A DNA stretch of 30,683 nt from JAXGTD01 sp040775095 (GTDB lineage: Bacteria; Pseudomonadota; Gammaproteobacteria; Chromatiales; Chromatiaceae). The DNA lies in NCBI GenBank assembly GCA_040775095.1, contig JAXGTD010000037.1, positions 1 to 30,683 on the forward strand, given 5' to 3'. The position numbers were made by a program, and so were the translations under genes. Numbering within the stretch: position 1 is the first letter of the stretch; each line of letters opens with the position of its first letter. Shown here piece by piece: positions 1-8,335 of this stretch. The notes under the pieces were generated by a model that did no database searches, was not told where the DNA came from, and saw only the letters and a program-made list of their open reading frames with translations.

Positions 1-2
1 AT

Positions 3-818
3 CCGCTGGAGATCCAGACCCTGTTCTACGGCATGCTCGTCAACGCCATCGAGCTACTGCCGGATACCCCCGACCTGCATGCCCTGATCCTGCTCGCCGA
101 GAAGCGAGCGAAGATGCTGCGCAGCTACCTGCAGATGTTCTACTGGCTGGACATCGACCGGCTCAACGAGATCCACCGCTACCAGACCGAGGAGTTCGGC
201 AGTGGCAGCATCAACATGCTCAACATCTACCCGGAATCCATCCCCGACTGGGTGGTGGACTGGCTGCCCGAGCGTGGCGGTTACCTGGTCGGAAACCTCG
301 GCCCAGGACGCATGGACTTCCGCTTTTTCGCCCTCGGCAACCTGCTCGCGATCCTGTTTGGCATCGCCAGCCGCGAGGAGGCCATGCGGATCATGCGACT
401 GTATCAGGATCGATGGGATGACCTGGTGGGCAAGATGCCCGCGAAGCTGGTCTACCCGGCCGTTTCCGGCAAGGAATGGATCTTCCTCACCGGCAGCGAC
501 CCCAAAAATGTCCCCTGGTCATACCACAACGGAGGCAACTGGCCGGTGTTGATCTGGCCCCTCGTGGCCGCGGCGCTGAAGACCGGCCGCGATGACCTCG
601 CCCAACTCGCGCTCGATGTTGCGGACCACACGTTACCCCACGGCGAGTGGCCCGAGTACTACGACGGCAGACGCGGCAACCTGATCGGGCGACGCGCCCA
701 CCTCAACCAGGTCTGGTCAGCGGCGGGCTACATCCTCGGCCACAAATTGCTCGACGACAGAAGTCTGCTCGATCTCTTCGCGATCATCGACCCTGAGCCC
801 CGAGACCAGGCCCGGTGA
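3..818 (+). CDS. Alkaline/neutral invertase, GH100 (5'-truncated by window edge)
   Basis: Cytosolic sucrose hydrolase (sucrose to glucose + fructose). The reading frame is open to the window edge and the first codons (PLEIQTLFYG) are already conserved family sequence, so the ATG at 33 is internal and the gene starts outside the window. The 271 visible residues are the C-terminal part of an (alpha/alpha)6-barrel enzyme usually about 450-490 aa long. Typical GH100 blocks are visible: GSINMLNIYPESIPDW, the MDFRFFALGNLLAIL segment, WSYHNGGNWPVL, and WPEYYDGRRGNLIGRRA near the C-terminus. The glutamate of WPEYYDG lies about 53 residues from the end, where the catalytic acid/base Glu of the Nostoc enzyme InvA lies; the Asp partner would be upstream. 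The domain is complete at its C-terminus. It implies internal sucrose metabolism, often tied to sucrose synthesis for osmoprotection or carbon storage. Confidence 0.9.
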   Translation, partial: PLEIQTLFYGMLVNAIELLPDTPDLHALILLAEKRAKMLRSYLQMFYWLDIDRLNEIHRYQTEEFGSGSINMLNIYPESIPDWVVDWLPERGGYLVGNLGPGRMDFRFFALGNLLAILFGIASREEAMRIMRLYQDRWDDLVGKMPAKLVYPAVSGKEWIFLTGSDPKNVPWSYHNGGNWPVLIWPLVAAALKTGRDDLAQLALDVADHTLPHGEWPEYYDGRRGNLIGRRAHLNQVWSAAGYILGHKLLDDRSLLDLFAIIDPEPRDQAR

Positions 819-1068
819 GCCGGCGGAGAACAGGTGGCGCAACCAAAGCAGCAGCTTCCCTCACGCCCATGGCGCGCAACCGCCGTTTCTCGATTTAAAG
901 AAAGTTGTTGCTGAGCCGGCCTGAATTGGGCACCATGCGGGGAGTGCAGTGTTTTCCTGTAGTGTTCCGGTAGTACCTCCTCCCCGTCGTGCGTGGCAGT
1001 TCCTCCCGTAATCTCTCGACAGTTGCCTGCATGGACACGAGCTCAGTTTTTCTCTCGAGGTAAGCGGA
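819..1068. other. Intergenic region carrying the cspA-type leader
   Basis: These 250 bp hold no plausible gene. Bacterial csp genes usually have a long 5' leader of 100-160 nt that acts as an RNA thermosensor, and the distance here would allow one. I could not find a convincing -35/-10 pair. The last part contains a T-rich tract (around 1047-1053) and the GAGG Shine-Dalgarno of the cold-shock gene at 1057-1060. Confidence 0.4.
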
Positions 1069-1272
1069 ATGGCGACAGGTACAGTAAAGTGGTTCAGTGA
1101 CGAAAAGGGCTTTGGCTTCATCGCCCCATCCGACGGCAGCAAGGACGTCTTCGTCCATCACAGCGCCGTCCAGGGCAGTGGTTTCAAGTCACTGACCGAG
1201 GGACAGAGCGTCTCCTACGACGTCGAGCAGGGCCAGAAGGGGCCCAGCGCAGCAAACGTCGTGCCCCGGTGA
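1069..1272 (+). CDS. Cold-shock domain protein, CspA family
   Basis: A 67-aa single-domain OB-fold protein that binds single-stranded RNA and DNA and melts mRNA secondary structure. Both nucleic-acid-binding motifs are intact: RNP1 as KGFGFI (residues 13-18) and RNP2 as VFVHH (27-31), after the canonical start MATGTVKWF. Length is exactly that of the family (65-70 aa). The ATG is preceded by GAGG eight bases upstream. The gene stands alone, with a strong intrinsic terminator 30 bp downstream, so it is monocistronic. Whether it is cold-induced or constitutive (CspC/E-like) cannot be read from the protein, so I give no paralogue letter. Confidence 0.95.
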   Translation: MATGTVKWFSDEKGFGFIAPSDGSKDVFVHHSAVQGSGFKSLTEGQSVSYDVEQGQKGPSAANVVPR

Positions 1273-1302
1273 GTCCGGATCCGGGTTTTTGATCCCTGGT
1301 CG

Positions 1303-1335
1303 ACAGGCCCCGCCCCGGCGGGGCCTGTTGCGTTT
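1303..1335 (+). terminator. Intrinsic terminator of the cold-shock gene
   Basis: A perfect 10-bp stem, ACAGGCCCCG (1303-1312) pairing with CGGGGCCTGT (1319-1328), with a 6-nt loop and then a short T-rich run (TTGCGTTT). It is 30 bp after the stop codon. A shorter self-complementary CCGGATCCGG (1275-1284) followed by GTTTTTG lies just before it and may act as a first pause site. Confidence 0.75.
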
Positions 1336-1977
1336 CGACCCCTCCCAATGCTGGCGCCCTTCGTCGTCCAAGCCCCGTTGCGGGCCCTGCCTGACCATCC
1401 ACGGCCAACTTCGCCCTGCCGGCACTCTCCGGCGGGAAATCGATGTTCGAGAATCTCCCGGGCGCCTGAGGGCGTCACGGCCTGCATCAGGCCGCACGAC
1501 GCGCCAGGGGAGTGCCCGCCACAGGCACGCGCGTTTTCTGATGCACCGCGGGCGCGATGACTCGGATCAGCGCCTATACTGGACAGACGGTTCGACGCAG
1601 GCTCCAGGCCTCCCAGGGAGGACGCGCACTCTTGTATGCACGAATTCGCTCAGCTCGCGGGTCGCGAGGCGCAATATCTCCAAGCACCGCCAGAGCTTGA
1701 AAGTGGCGAGCCATCCATGTTCCGAACGGGACAGGGCCCGAACACCTTGCTGACATCGAGTCCACCCGCGCTTGGCGAGGCACGCCGCCGGGCGGGCCCT
1801 GACGGGAATGCCGTTTCGCCGCTCTTGGTGCAAGACGGTCTTGGCGAGGCAGGCCCTGGCGGCATGGGCCGAGATGGTCTCGCCACGACGATTGCGCACC
1901 CGCGATGGACAGATCCGGCGCCGTCGTGGCGTCGCCGATTCACCCAGTCAACCCATCTCGACTGTTACGGCACATAC
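1329..1977. other. Gene-poor intergenic region upstream of the receiver gene
   Basis: About 650 bp between the cold-shock terminator and the response regulator. Open frames exist on both strands but have low-complexity Arg/Pro/Gly-rich translations, poor third-position GC bias and no recognisable domain. Two imperfect copies of a CTTGGCGAGGCA element occur near 1769 and 1839. A TATACT hexamer at 1575-1580 resembles a -10 box but has no good -35 partner. A GGGAGG at 1615-1620 precedes an ATG at 1636 that is in frame with the receiver, so an N-terminal extension of 114 residues is formally possible but not favoured. Confidence 0.4.
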
Positions 1978-2334
1978 ATGAAGATTCTCGTCGTCGACGA
2001 CAACCGACTCCTCGCGAGTATCCTTGCCGATCACTTGTCCGCACGCGGCCACGCGGTCGTCGCCGCGTTCGATGGGCGGATGGCCGAGGTGTTCTGCGAC
2101 CGCGACCACTACGACCTGGTCGTCATCGACATGGTGCTACCGGAGGTCGACGGTGTCGATCTGCTCGAACGATTGCGAAGAAAAAAGAAGAGCTGCCGGG
2201 CAATAGCAATCACCGGGTTCTCCGAGCTCGCCAGTGCCGAATCGGCACGCATGGATGCACTCGGCGTGGCCACCGTCATCCAGAAGCCGTTCTCCTTTGC
2301 CGACGTGGACGGGGCGGTCGACAACCTTTGCTAG
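1978..2334 (+). CDS. Stand-alone response-regulator receiver domain protein
   Basis: A 118-aa CheY-like receiver. It has the acidic pair D7-D8 (LVVDDNRLL), the phospho-acceptor D51 (VVIDMVLPEVDG), T79 (AITGFSE, written A-I-T-G) and the invariant K103 in QKPF, so phosphotransfer chemistry should be intact. There is no output domain, so it would signal by protein contact or act as a phosphorelay intermediate. The start was set at ATG 1978 because the receiver fold begins there (MKILVVDDN); no clear Shine-Dalgarno precedes it, which leaves some doubt about the start. No histidine kinase is encoded nearby. The codons AGAAAAAAGAAGAGC in the middle (RRKKKS) are unusually A-rich for this region. Confidence 0.85.
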   Translation: MKILVVDDNRLLASILADHLSARGHAVVAAFDGRMAEVFCDRDHYDLVVIDMVLPEVDGVDLLERLRRKKKSCRAIAITGFSELASAESARMDALGVATVIQKPFSFADVDGAVDNLC

Positions 2335-2787
2335 CGAATCGCTGATAAGGGTGCATTGCCGTGCAGGCGACGGAAGCCCCAGCATGCTCAATGTGCTACA
2401 AGCGCCTGAATATCGCGAATCTGTCTGGTTGCGCCTCGCCAAGGGGGCGCTGACCAGATCCCGGGAAGGCCTTTCACCGGCATCCACCGGGCAATGACAT
2501 GTGGCGAACTTGGGATTGCCGTGTACCATGGCACCCAGGACACCGACGGCAGTGCGGGCGGACCCCACCGGCAGCTCCCCGTGTAGGCGTATCGTTGCGC
2601 TGCCGATCGAGGCCGGATCGCGCGTGTTCCTGCCTTGCACCCATCCAGACGCTGCGCTCCGCCGGCGCGAGGGTGTAGACTTTCTGTTTCCGATCCATCT
2701 GATGACAGGCCCGCTACGGTTGCGTTCACGGTTGCGTTCACGGTTGCGTTCACGGTTACGGACACCCAATTTGGAGAGGTAAACATC
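2335..2787. other. Intergenic region with a 12-bp tandem repeat
   Basis: No gene is evident in these 450 bp. The end of the region holds the 12-bp tandem repeat and the Shine-Dalgarno of the downstream secreted-protein gene. I did not find a clear promoter; TAGACT at 2676-2681 could be a -10 box without a matching -35. Confidence 0.4.
2716..2763 (+). repeat. 12-bp tandem repeat (three exact copies plus a degenerate fourth)
   Basis: The unit ACGGTTGCGTTC occurs head-to-tail at 2716-2727, 2728-2739 and 2740-2751, followed by ACGGTTACGGAC (2752-2763), which matches the first half. The array ends ten bases before the GGAGAGG Shine-Dalgarno of the next gene, so it sits in that gene's 5' leader. 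It is too short and has no spacers, so it is not a CRISPR array. Confidence 0.9.
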
Positions 2788-3978
2788 GTGCGTCGAGTCA
2801 TACAGTGCTTCCGGGTTACATCCGCGGCTTCGCTCTTGGCTCTGCAGTCACCCATCGCCATGAGCGGGGAACTGATTCAGCCAGGGGCGGCGGACACCCA
2901 GGTCGTTGCCCAATCGCGGATGGACCGCCTGATTTCAGACCCACTGGCCCAGATTGTGGCCCCCGAGTTCTCCCCGCTCGGCGACGAGATGTCTCACTGC
3001 GCTCCGGACGGCAACGTGCACGTCATGGCCCTCGGCGCCGGAGGCGAGCTGATCGATCCAAGCGGTGAATCAGATATCCTCCTCGGCCCATGCAATCCGT
3101 TACTCAACGGTCCGGAATGGGGATTTACGGCCACCGAGCTACTGCTTGCCTGGACCACGCCGGAAGACGCGCAGGGGACAACCCGCCTCGCCCTGGCGAC
3201 GCGGCCCTTCGAAACCCCATACTGGTCAGTGGAGAACCCGTTGCCCGACTCGGAGGGCCTCAGAACGCCCTATCCGATTCAGAGCATTGGCTCGAAACGC
3301 CCCTGGCTGCTCCACCGCGTCGGCACCGAGAAACGCGCCAGCATGATCTACAAGCTCTCGGCCGGTACCACCCTGCCGATGGGTGGACAATACCCAACCT
3401 GGGTATCCGATACCTATGAAATCGCGGATGTCGATCCGGTCACGGGGCGAATCGTGACGACGAACGCGGTCACCGGGCAACAACGCGTCGTGTCAGGCGA
3501 TGCGCCGGCGGCCCGCTTCAACCCCCGTATCTGGATGGCACCCGAAACGGGAGCCGAGGCCGCCCTCGTGTTCAACGTCGACACCGGCTGTATCGAGCTC
3601 TATGACGAGATTGGCGAGGCGGCGATTCCAGCCAAGGAGCTTTGTGCCAGCGCCTTCGGGCCGGATGCGGAGATCATTTCCCCGGAGTTGTTCATACTCA
3701 GACAGCGCTCGTATGTATCATTTGCAGTCGCGACCGCGACAACCAGCGGGATCTATGTCGCCGGCGCGATCGATTTTCCGGGCGAGGAGACGTACCTCCA
3801 GCACACCTCTTCGGATGCGCCACGGGTGCGGCGAGATCCAGAGCCCGTCGTCAACGCCCGGCGTGCCTTTGTCTACTACACTGCCAAGACCGCGCAGAAC
3901 GCCACCGGTTTCGGCGTCTGGCAAACCGCCGTGCAGGGGCGCCCGACATTTGCACGGAGGCCCCGGGCGAACAGGTGA
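2788..3978 (+). CDS. Exported protein of unknown function, probable beta-propeller
   Basis: A 396-aa protein that I do not recognise as a named family. The GTG start at 2788 was chosen because GGAGAGG (2773-2779) is correctly spaced and the translation opens with a basic N-terminus and a hydrophobic stretch (TSAASLLALQSPIAMSG), that is, a Sec signal peptide with cleavage near residue 27. The frame is open further upstream through the 12-bp repeat, but that part looks untranslated. The mature part shows a recurring pattern of a Pro-Glu/Pro-Arg pair followed by a hydrophobic beta-strand: APEFSPLGDEM (58-68), GPEWGFTATELLLAW (108-122), NPRIWMAPETGAEAALVF (245-262), SPELFILRQRSYVSF (298-312), DPEPVVNARRAFVYY (350-364). 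Spacing of roughly 50 residues suggests a five- or six-bladed propeller of the TolB/glycosidase-like kind. Likely periplasmic. No catalytic motif is apparent. Confidence 0.7.
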   Translation: MRRVIQCFRVTSAASLLALQSPIAMSGELIQPGAADTQVVAQSRMDRLISDPLAQIVAPEFSPLGDEMSHCAPDGNVHVMALGAGGELIDPSGESDILLGPCNPLLNGPEWGFTATELLLAWTTPEDAQGTTRLALATRPFETPYWSVENPLPDSEGLRTPYPIQSIGSKRPWLLHRVGTEKRASMIYKLSAGTTLPMGGQYPTWVSDTYEIADVDPVTGRIVTTNAVTGQQRVVSGDAPAARFNPRIWMAPETGAEAALVFNVDTGCIELYDEIGEAAIPAKELCASAFGPDAEIISPELFILRQRSYVSFAVATATTSGIYVAGAIDFPGEETYLQHTSSDAPRVRRDPEPVVNARRAFVYYTAKTAQNATGFGVWQTAVQGRPTFARRPRANR

Positions 3979-4828
3979 TCGATGCGCCCGCGCCGTCAGG
4001 CCTCATTCGGTTTGGCGGCGGTCCAAACGCCAGGAGATCGCCGCGTCGCGGCGGCTCGCCTGCGCGTCATGGCTGGCCCGCTTGTGCCGTTCGGAAGGGC
4101 CCAATCCGGGAGTCACGGTACGCGGGTCGCGAGTCGACCTTGTCCACGGATGGACCAGAGCCCGCACCGCGCCTGACCTGCTTGCACCCGCCGTGCGGCC
4201 GGCAAACGGGTTGTCATCCCGCGCCGCAATGTCGCGGTGCGCAGGAACGGCGTTGCCCCGGGCCGGGATGTCGAGCCCGGAGACAGACCCGCTTGCGCTA
4301 CCCGTGGCCTCCCCGCACGACATCATGACCCCGCGGCGCCGTTCGCGCCAAGCAGACTGAAGGCCGCGCCGATCCCCACCCCGGGTCGAGCGGTGGTCGA
4401 GCGCGATGATCGCGCCATCCGCGTCCAAGCGCACTCCTCGTTGACGGTGATCGGGACGATACTGGCCGACAGGACCCGCGGCCGGCAGCGATCCCTCCCG
4501 TCGCGGACATCGGCCCCGTGGGGGCAGCCCAGGCCGCCCTGATCAAGGGTTGGCACGCCAGCACGGGGATCGAACGGGGGAGCGCGATGCGACACCATGC
4601 AATCGGCACGCTCGGCCGACGACAAGCGGAGGCAGGGGCCGCGGGCCGGGCGGAAGAGCCGATGCGCGATCTCGGTGTCGCCATTCCCGTCCGTCCAGCC
4701 TAGAATCCAGGGTTTGCTTCTCTCCGCTGCCGACGCGTTGCCACGGAGACGGCATTGACCGCCCCTCGTTGCGCCGCCGCGGGGCAACAGAGGCAGTGAG
4801 CACCGCATTTTTGCAGGACGACGTTCCA
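3979..4828. other. Long gene-free region upstream of ileS
   Basis: About 850 bp in which several frames are open on both strands but none gives a protein-like translation; all are Arg/Pro/Ser-rich. In many gammaproteobacteria ribF lies directly before ileS; nothing here resembles it. Visible structure: an inverted repeat GCGCGAT-G-ATCGCGC at 4401-4415 and a candidate ileS promoter near the right end. The left end could contain an out-of-frame tail of the propeller gene, but I could not support that. Confidence 0.4.
4678..4706 (+). promoter_or_regulatory. Candidate sigma-70 promoter of ileS-lspA
   Basis: TCGCCA (4678-4683, four of six matches to TTGACA) and TAGAAT (4701-4706, five of six matches to TATAAT) are separated by exactly 17 bp. 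Transcription would begin near 4713, giving a leader of about 115 nt before the GTG start. I saw no T-box signature in the leader. Confidence 0.4.
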
Positions 4829-7672
4829 GTGACCGACTACAAGCAGACCCTGAACCTCCCGAAGACAGCCTTCCCGATGAAGGCCAACCTCCCCCAGCGC
4901 GAGCCCGAGATGCTCAAGCGCTGGGAAGCGGCGGATCTGTATGCGCAGATCCGGGCCGCGCGGGCGGGGGCCGAGCCGTTCATCCTGCACGACGGACCTC
5001 CCTACGCCAACGGCGATATCCATATCGGGCATGCCGTCAATAAGGTGCTGAAGGACATCATCGTGAAGTCGCGCACCCTCGACGGCCTCGACGCCCCCTA
5101 TGTGCCTGGTTGGGATTGTCACGGGCTCCCGATCGAGCTGCAGGTGGAGAAGAAGGAAGGCAAGCCGGGACAGAAGATCTCGGCCGCGGGGTTCCGCCAG
5201 GCCTGCCGCGAATTCGCCGGGCGGCAGGTGGATGGCCAGCGCAACGACTTCAAACGCCTCGGCGTGCTCGGCGACTGGGGGAACCCGTACCTGACCATGG
5301 ACCCGGTGTTCGAGGCCAACATTGTGCGTGCGCTCGGTCGCATCATCGCGCAGGGTCACGTGCACAAGGGCTCCAAGCCGGTGCACTGGTGCATCGACTG
5401 TGGCTCTGCCCTCGCGGAGGCCGAGGTGGAGTACGCCGACAGGGAGTCGATCGCCATCGATGTGCGCTTTTCCGTGCTGGACGAGGAGGCCCTCTTCGCA
5501 CGCTGCCATAGCGTTCCAGACGGCCACGGCGACGGCCCGATCTCGGTGGCGATCTGGACCACCACACCCTGGACCCTGCCCGCCAACCAGGCCGTCGCCC
5601 TGAACCCGGAGCTGGAATATGCGCTGGTGCAGACCGACGGCCAGGCGCCAGGCCGTCGCGGCCGTGAACGCCTGCTCGTCGCCGAAGGCCTGCTCAAGGA
5701 CGCCATGGATCGCTGGGGTATCGACCATTACCGCGTCATCGCCTACGGCCGCGGCGACGCCTTCGAGGGGCTGCGGCTGCAGCACCCGTTCTACGACCGC
5801 GAGGTGCCAGTCATCCTCGGCGAGCACGTGACGCTCGAGGCGGGAACCGGCGCCGTGCATACCGCCCCCGGCCATGGGCTGGAGGACTATGTCGTCGGCA
5901 GCCGCTACCGGCTGCACGTGGATAACCCGGTCGGCGCGGATGGCCGTTTCCTGCCCGACACACCGCTGTTCGCCGGCGAGAACGTTTTCGATGCCAACGA
6001 CCTCGTGGTCGAGACCCTCAAGGCCCGCGGTGCACTGCTGCTCGGCGCGCGCTTCAGGCACAGCTACCCGCACTGCTGGCGGCACAAGTCGCCAATCATC
6101 TTCCGCGCTACGCCACAATGGTTCATCAGCATGGACCAAAAGGGCCTGCGCGCGTCGGCACTGGAGGCGATCAGACGGGTCCGCTGGATGCCGGACTGGG
6201 GCGAATCGCGTATCGATGGCATGGTGCGCAATCGTCCCGACTGGTGCATCTCGCGGCAGCGCACCTGGGGCGTGCCGATCACACTTCTGGTGCACCGGGA
6301 GACCGGCGCCTTGCACCCGCGCACGGCCGAGCTGATCGAGGAGATCGCGACCCGCATCGAGAAAAAGGGCATCGACGCCTGGTTCGATCTGCACCCGAGC
6401 GACCTGCTCGGCAAGGAAGAGGGGGCACTGTACGAAAAGGCTCGCGACACGCTCGATGTCTGGTTCGACTCCGGCGTCACCCACGCCTGCGTGCTCGAAC
6501 AACGCGGCGGCCTGCACACCCCGGCGGACCTCTATCTCGAGGGCTCCGACCAGCATCGCGGCTGGTTCCAGTCGAGCCTGCTGACCTCGGTCGCGATGCA
6601 CGGCGTTGCGCCTTTCAAGCAGGTGCTCACGCACGGATTCACCGTCGACCAGACCGGGCGCAAGATGTCCAAATCGTTGGGCAATGTGGTCAAACCACAG
6701 CAGGTCATGAAGACGCTCGGCGCCGACATTATCCGGCTGTGGGTCGCGGCCACCGACTATCGCGGCGAGATGGGCGTCTCCGACGAGATCCTGAAACGCA
6801 CCGCCGACGCCTACCGGCGCATCCGCAATACCGCACGCTTCCTGCTTGCCAACCTCAAGGGTTTCGATCCGGCCGAGAATCTGGTCTCACCCGCGGACAT
6901 GCTCGCGCTCGATCGCTGGGCCGTCGACCGCGCCCTGCAACTGCACAAGGATGTGATCGGCGCCTACCGGGATTATCAGTTCCACCTGATCTATCACCGC
7001 ATCCACAACTTCTGTGTCGTCGACATGGGCGGGTTTTATCTGGACGTGGTCAAGGACCGTCAGTACACCACCCCCGCGGACGGTCTGCCGCGACGCTCCT
7101 GCCAAACCGCGATGTATCACATCGTCGAGGCCATGAGCCGCTGGCTGGCCCCGATCCTGAGCTTCACCGCGGACGAGATCTGGCAGCACATCCCGGGGAC
7201 CCGAGCCCCATCGGTGTTCACCGCAACCTGGTACGATGGACTCTTCGAGCTGGACCAGGGCGACCCCTTCGATCGCGATCTCTGGTCGCGGATCCTGGCC
7301 GTACGCACCGCCGTCGGCAAGCAGATCGAGGCCACGCGTAACCAGGGGCTGATCGGGGCCGCACTCGACGCCGAGATCGACCTCTACTGCGCACCGGACC
7401 TGCAGTCGTCCCTCGATCGACTCGGCGATGAGCTGCGCTTCGTGCTGATCAGCTCGGCCGCGCGGGTGCACGCGCTCGACGCCAGACCAGCCGACGCGGT
7501 GCAGACCGAGCTCGCCGGCCTGGCCGTACACATCGCCCCCAGCACCCAGGCCAAATGCGTCCGCTGCTGGCATCACCGCGATGACGTGGGCTCATCCACG
7601 CAACACCCCGAGCTCTGCGGCCGCTGCGTCGAGAATATCTCCGGCGTTGGCGAAACGCGGCGCTTCGTCTGA
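4829..7672 (+). CDS. ileS: Isoleucine--tRNA ligase
   Basis: Class I aminoacyl-tRNA synthetase, cytosolic, charging tRNA-Ile and editing Val. 947 aa, close to the 938-aa E. coli enzyme. The GTG at 4829 was chosen because the following residues (TDYKQTLNLPKTAFPMK) align with the known N-terminus; GTG at 4797 is an alternative adding 11 residues. HIGH lies at residues 65-68 (GDIHIGHAVNK), the CP1 editing domain follows (WTTTPWTLPANQA), KMSKS is at 612-616 (GRKMSKSLGN), then the anticodon-binding helical domain (from about 680) and the C-terminal zinc finger with C910, C913, C930 and C933. All key elements are intact. The stop codon overlaps the start of lspA by one base (ATGA), so the two are translationally coupled. 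Confidence 0.98.
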   Translation: MTDYKQTLNLPKTAFPMKANLPQREPEMLKRWEAADLYAQIRAARAGAEPFILHDGPPYANGDIHIGHAVNKVLKDIIVKSRTLDGLDAPYVPGWDCHGLPIELQVEKKEGKPGQKISAAGFRQACREFAGRQVDGQRNDFKRLGVLGDWGNPYLTMDPVFEANIVRALGRIIAQGHVHKGSKPVHWCIDCGSALAEAEVEYADRESIAIDVRFSVLDEEALFARCHSVPDGHGDGPISVAIWTTTPWTLPANQAVALNPELEYALVQTDGQAPGRRGRERLLVAEGLLKDAMDRWGIDHYRVIAYGRGDAFEGLRLQHPFYDREVPVILGEHVTLEAGTGAVHTAPGHGLEDYVVGSRYRLHVDNPVGADGRFLPDTPLFAGENVFDANDLVVETLKARGALLLGARFRHSYPHCWRHKSPIIFRATPQWFISMDQKGLRASALEAIRRVRWMPDWGESRIDGMVRNRPDWCISRQRTWGVPITLLVHRETGALHPRTAELIEEIATRIEKKGIDAWFDLHPSDLLGKEEGALYEKARDTLDVWFDSGVTHACVLEQRGGLHTPADLYLEGSDQHRGWFQSSLLTSVAMHGVAPFKQVLTHGFTVDQTGRKMSKSLGNVVKPQQVMKTLGADIIRLWVAATDYRGEMGVSDEILKRTADAYRRIRNTARFLLANLKGFDPAENLVSPADMLALDRWAVDRALQLHKDVIGAYRDYQFHLIYHRIHNFCVVDMGGFYLDVVKDRQYTTPADGLPRRSCQTAMYHIVEAMSRWLAPILSFTADEIWQHIPGTRAPSVFTATWYDGLFELDQGDPFDRDLWSRILAVRTAVGKQIEATRNQGLIGAALDAEIDLYCAPDLQSSLDRLGDELRFVLISSAARVHALDARPADAVQTELAGLAVHIAPSTQAKCVRCWHHRDDVGSSTQHPELCGRCVENISGVGETRRFV

Positions 7673-8193
7673 TGGACCGGGTCGCCGAGTACCCCATGGC
7701 CAGGTGGCTATGGCTCTCTGTTTCCGTGGTGGCGCTCGATCAGGCGAGCAAGTGGCTCGTGCTGACCAATCTGACGCCTCACCAACCGATCGAGCTGGCA
7801 ACCAATCTGAACCTCGTGCTGATGTTCAACACCGGCGCGGCCTTCAGCTTCCTGTCCGACGCGGGGGGCTGGCAGCGCTGGCTGTTCGCGGCGTTTGCGC
7901 TGCTGGTGAGTATCGTTCTCGGCGCGTGGCTGCTGCGCCTGCGCAACAGCGAACGCTTGCTCGCGGCGGGGCTCGCGCTGCTCATCGGCGGGGCACTCGG
8001 CAACCTGATCGACCGTGCGGCACTCGGCCATGTGGTCGACTTCATCCAGGTCTATCTACCGGTGATCCCGCTGGCCATGTTCAATCCCTGGCCGGCATTC
8101 AACGTCGCCGACAGCGCGATCACCCTCGGGGTCGGGCTGCTGTTGATCGAGACGTTCCGCTCCCGGCACGCCGTTCGGGCAACCGACGAGTAA
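7672..8193 (+). CDS. lspA: Lipoprotein signal peptidase (signal peptidase II)
   Basis: Inner-membrane aspartyl protease that cleaves diacylglyceryl-modified prolipoproteins before the lipobox cysteine. 173 aa with four hydrophobic segments (about 10-27, 66-88, 94-113, 131-160). Family motifs are in order: LDQASKW (D23), FNTGAAFSFL (52-61), GNLIDR with catalytic D114, and FNVADSAI with catalytic D147. Length is typical (160-175 aa). The ATG overlaps the ileS stop as ATGA, the common ileS-lspA arrangement of gammaproteobacteria. The usual follow-on genes (fkpB, ispH) are absent here, and an unrelated gene follows instead. Confidence 0.97.
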   Translation: MDRVAEYPMARWLWLSVSVVALDQASKWLVLTNLTPHQPIELATNLNLVLMFNTGAAFSFLSDAGGWQRWLFAAFALLVSIVLGAWLLRLRNSERLLAAGLALLIGGALGNLIDRAALGHVVDFIQVYLPVIPLAMFNPWPAFNVADSAITLGVGLLLIETFRSRHAVRATDE

Positions 8194-8335
8194 CGGCACA
8201 CCACGGCGCGGGACAGGTCGATCCGCCGCCGGCCCCAGGAACGGGACCCGCGGCCAGCGCAATCCCGGCCACGCACCGCGCGGGGCAGGTCCCTTCCGGG
8301 GCAACGATCACGACCGTCAAGGTAGAGAGACAGCG

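Noticed and set aside
1636..1977. N-terminal extension of 114 residues for the receiver protein
   Set aside because: The frame is open and an SD-like GGGAGG exists, but spacing to the ATG is 15 bases, third-position GC is low and the translation is low-complexity; receiver proteins of this type begin at MKILVVDDN.
2716..2763. CRISPR array
   Set aside because: The repeats are 12 bp, head-to-tail, without spacers and with no cas genes nearby.
2635..2787. Upstream extension of the propeller protein through the 12-bp repeat
   Set aside because: It would place a signal peptide about 50 residues inside the protein and ignore the well-placed GGAGAGG and GTG start.
3940..4328. Frameshift extending the propeller protein into another frame
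   Set aside because: A short stretch in the alternative frame looks protein-like, but the following residues become Arg/Pro-rich and there is no homologue at hand to confirm a longer C-terminus.
4707..4828. T-box riboswitch in the ileS leader
   Set aside because: The leader of about 115 nt lacks the conserved T-box sequence and a terminator/antiterminator pair; the mechanism is mainly of Gram-positive bacteria.
4700..6634. 644-residue open frame on the minus strand opposite ileS
   Set aside because: It is a shadow of ileS, caused by high third-position GC; no domain and biased composition.
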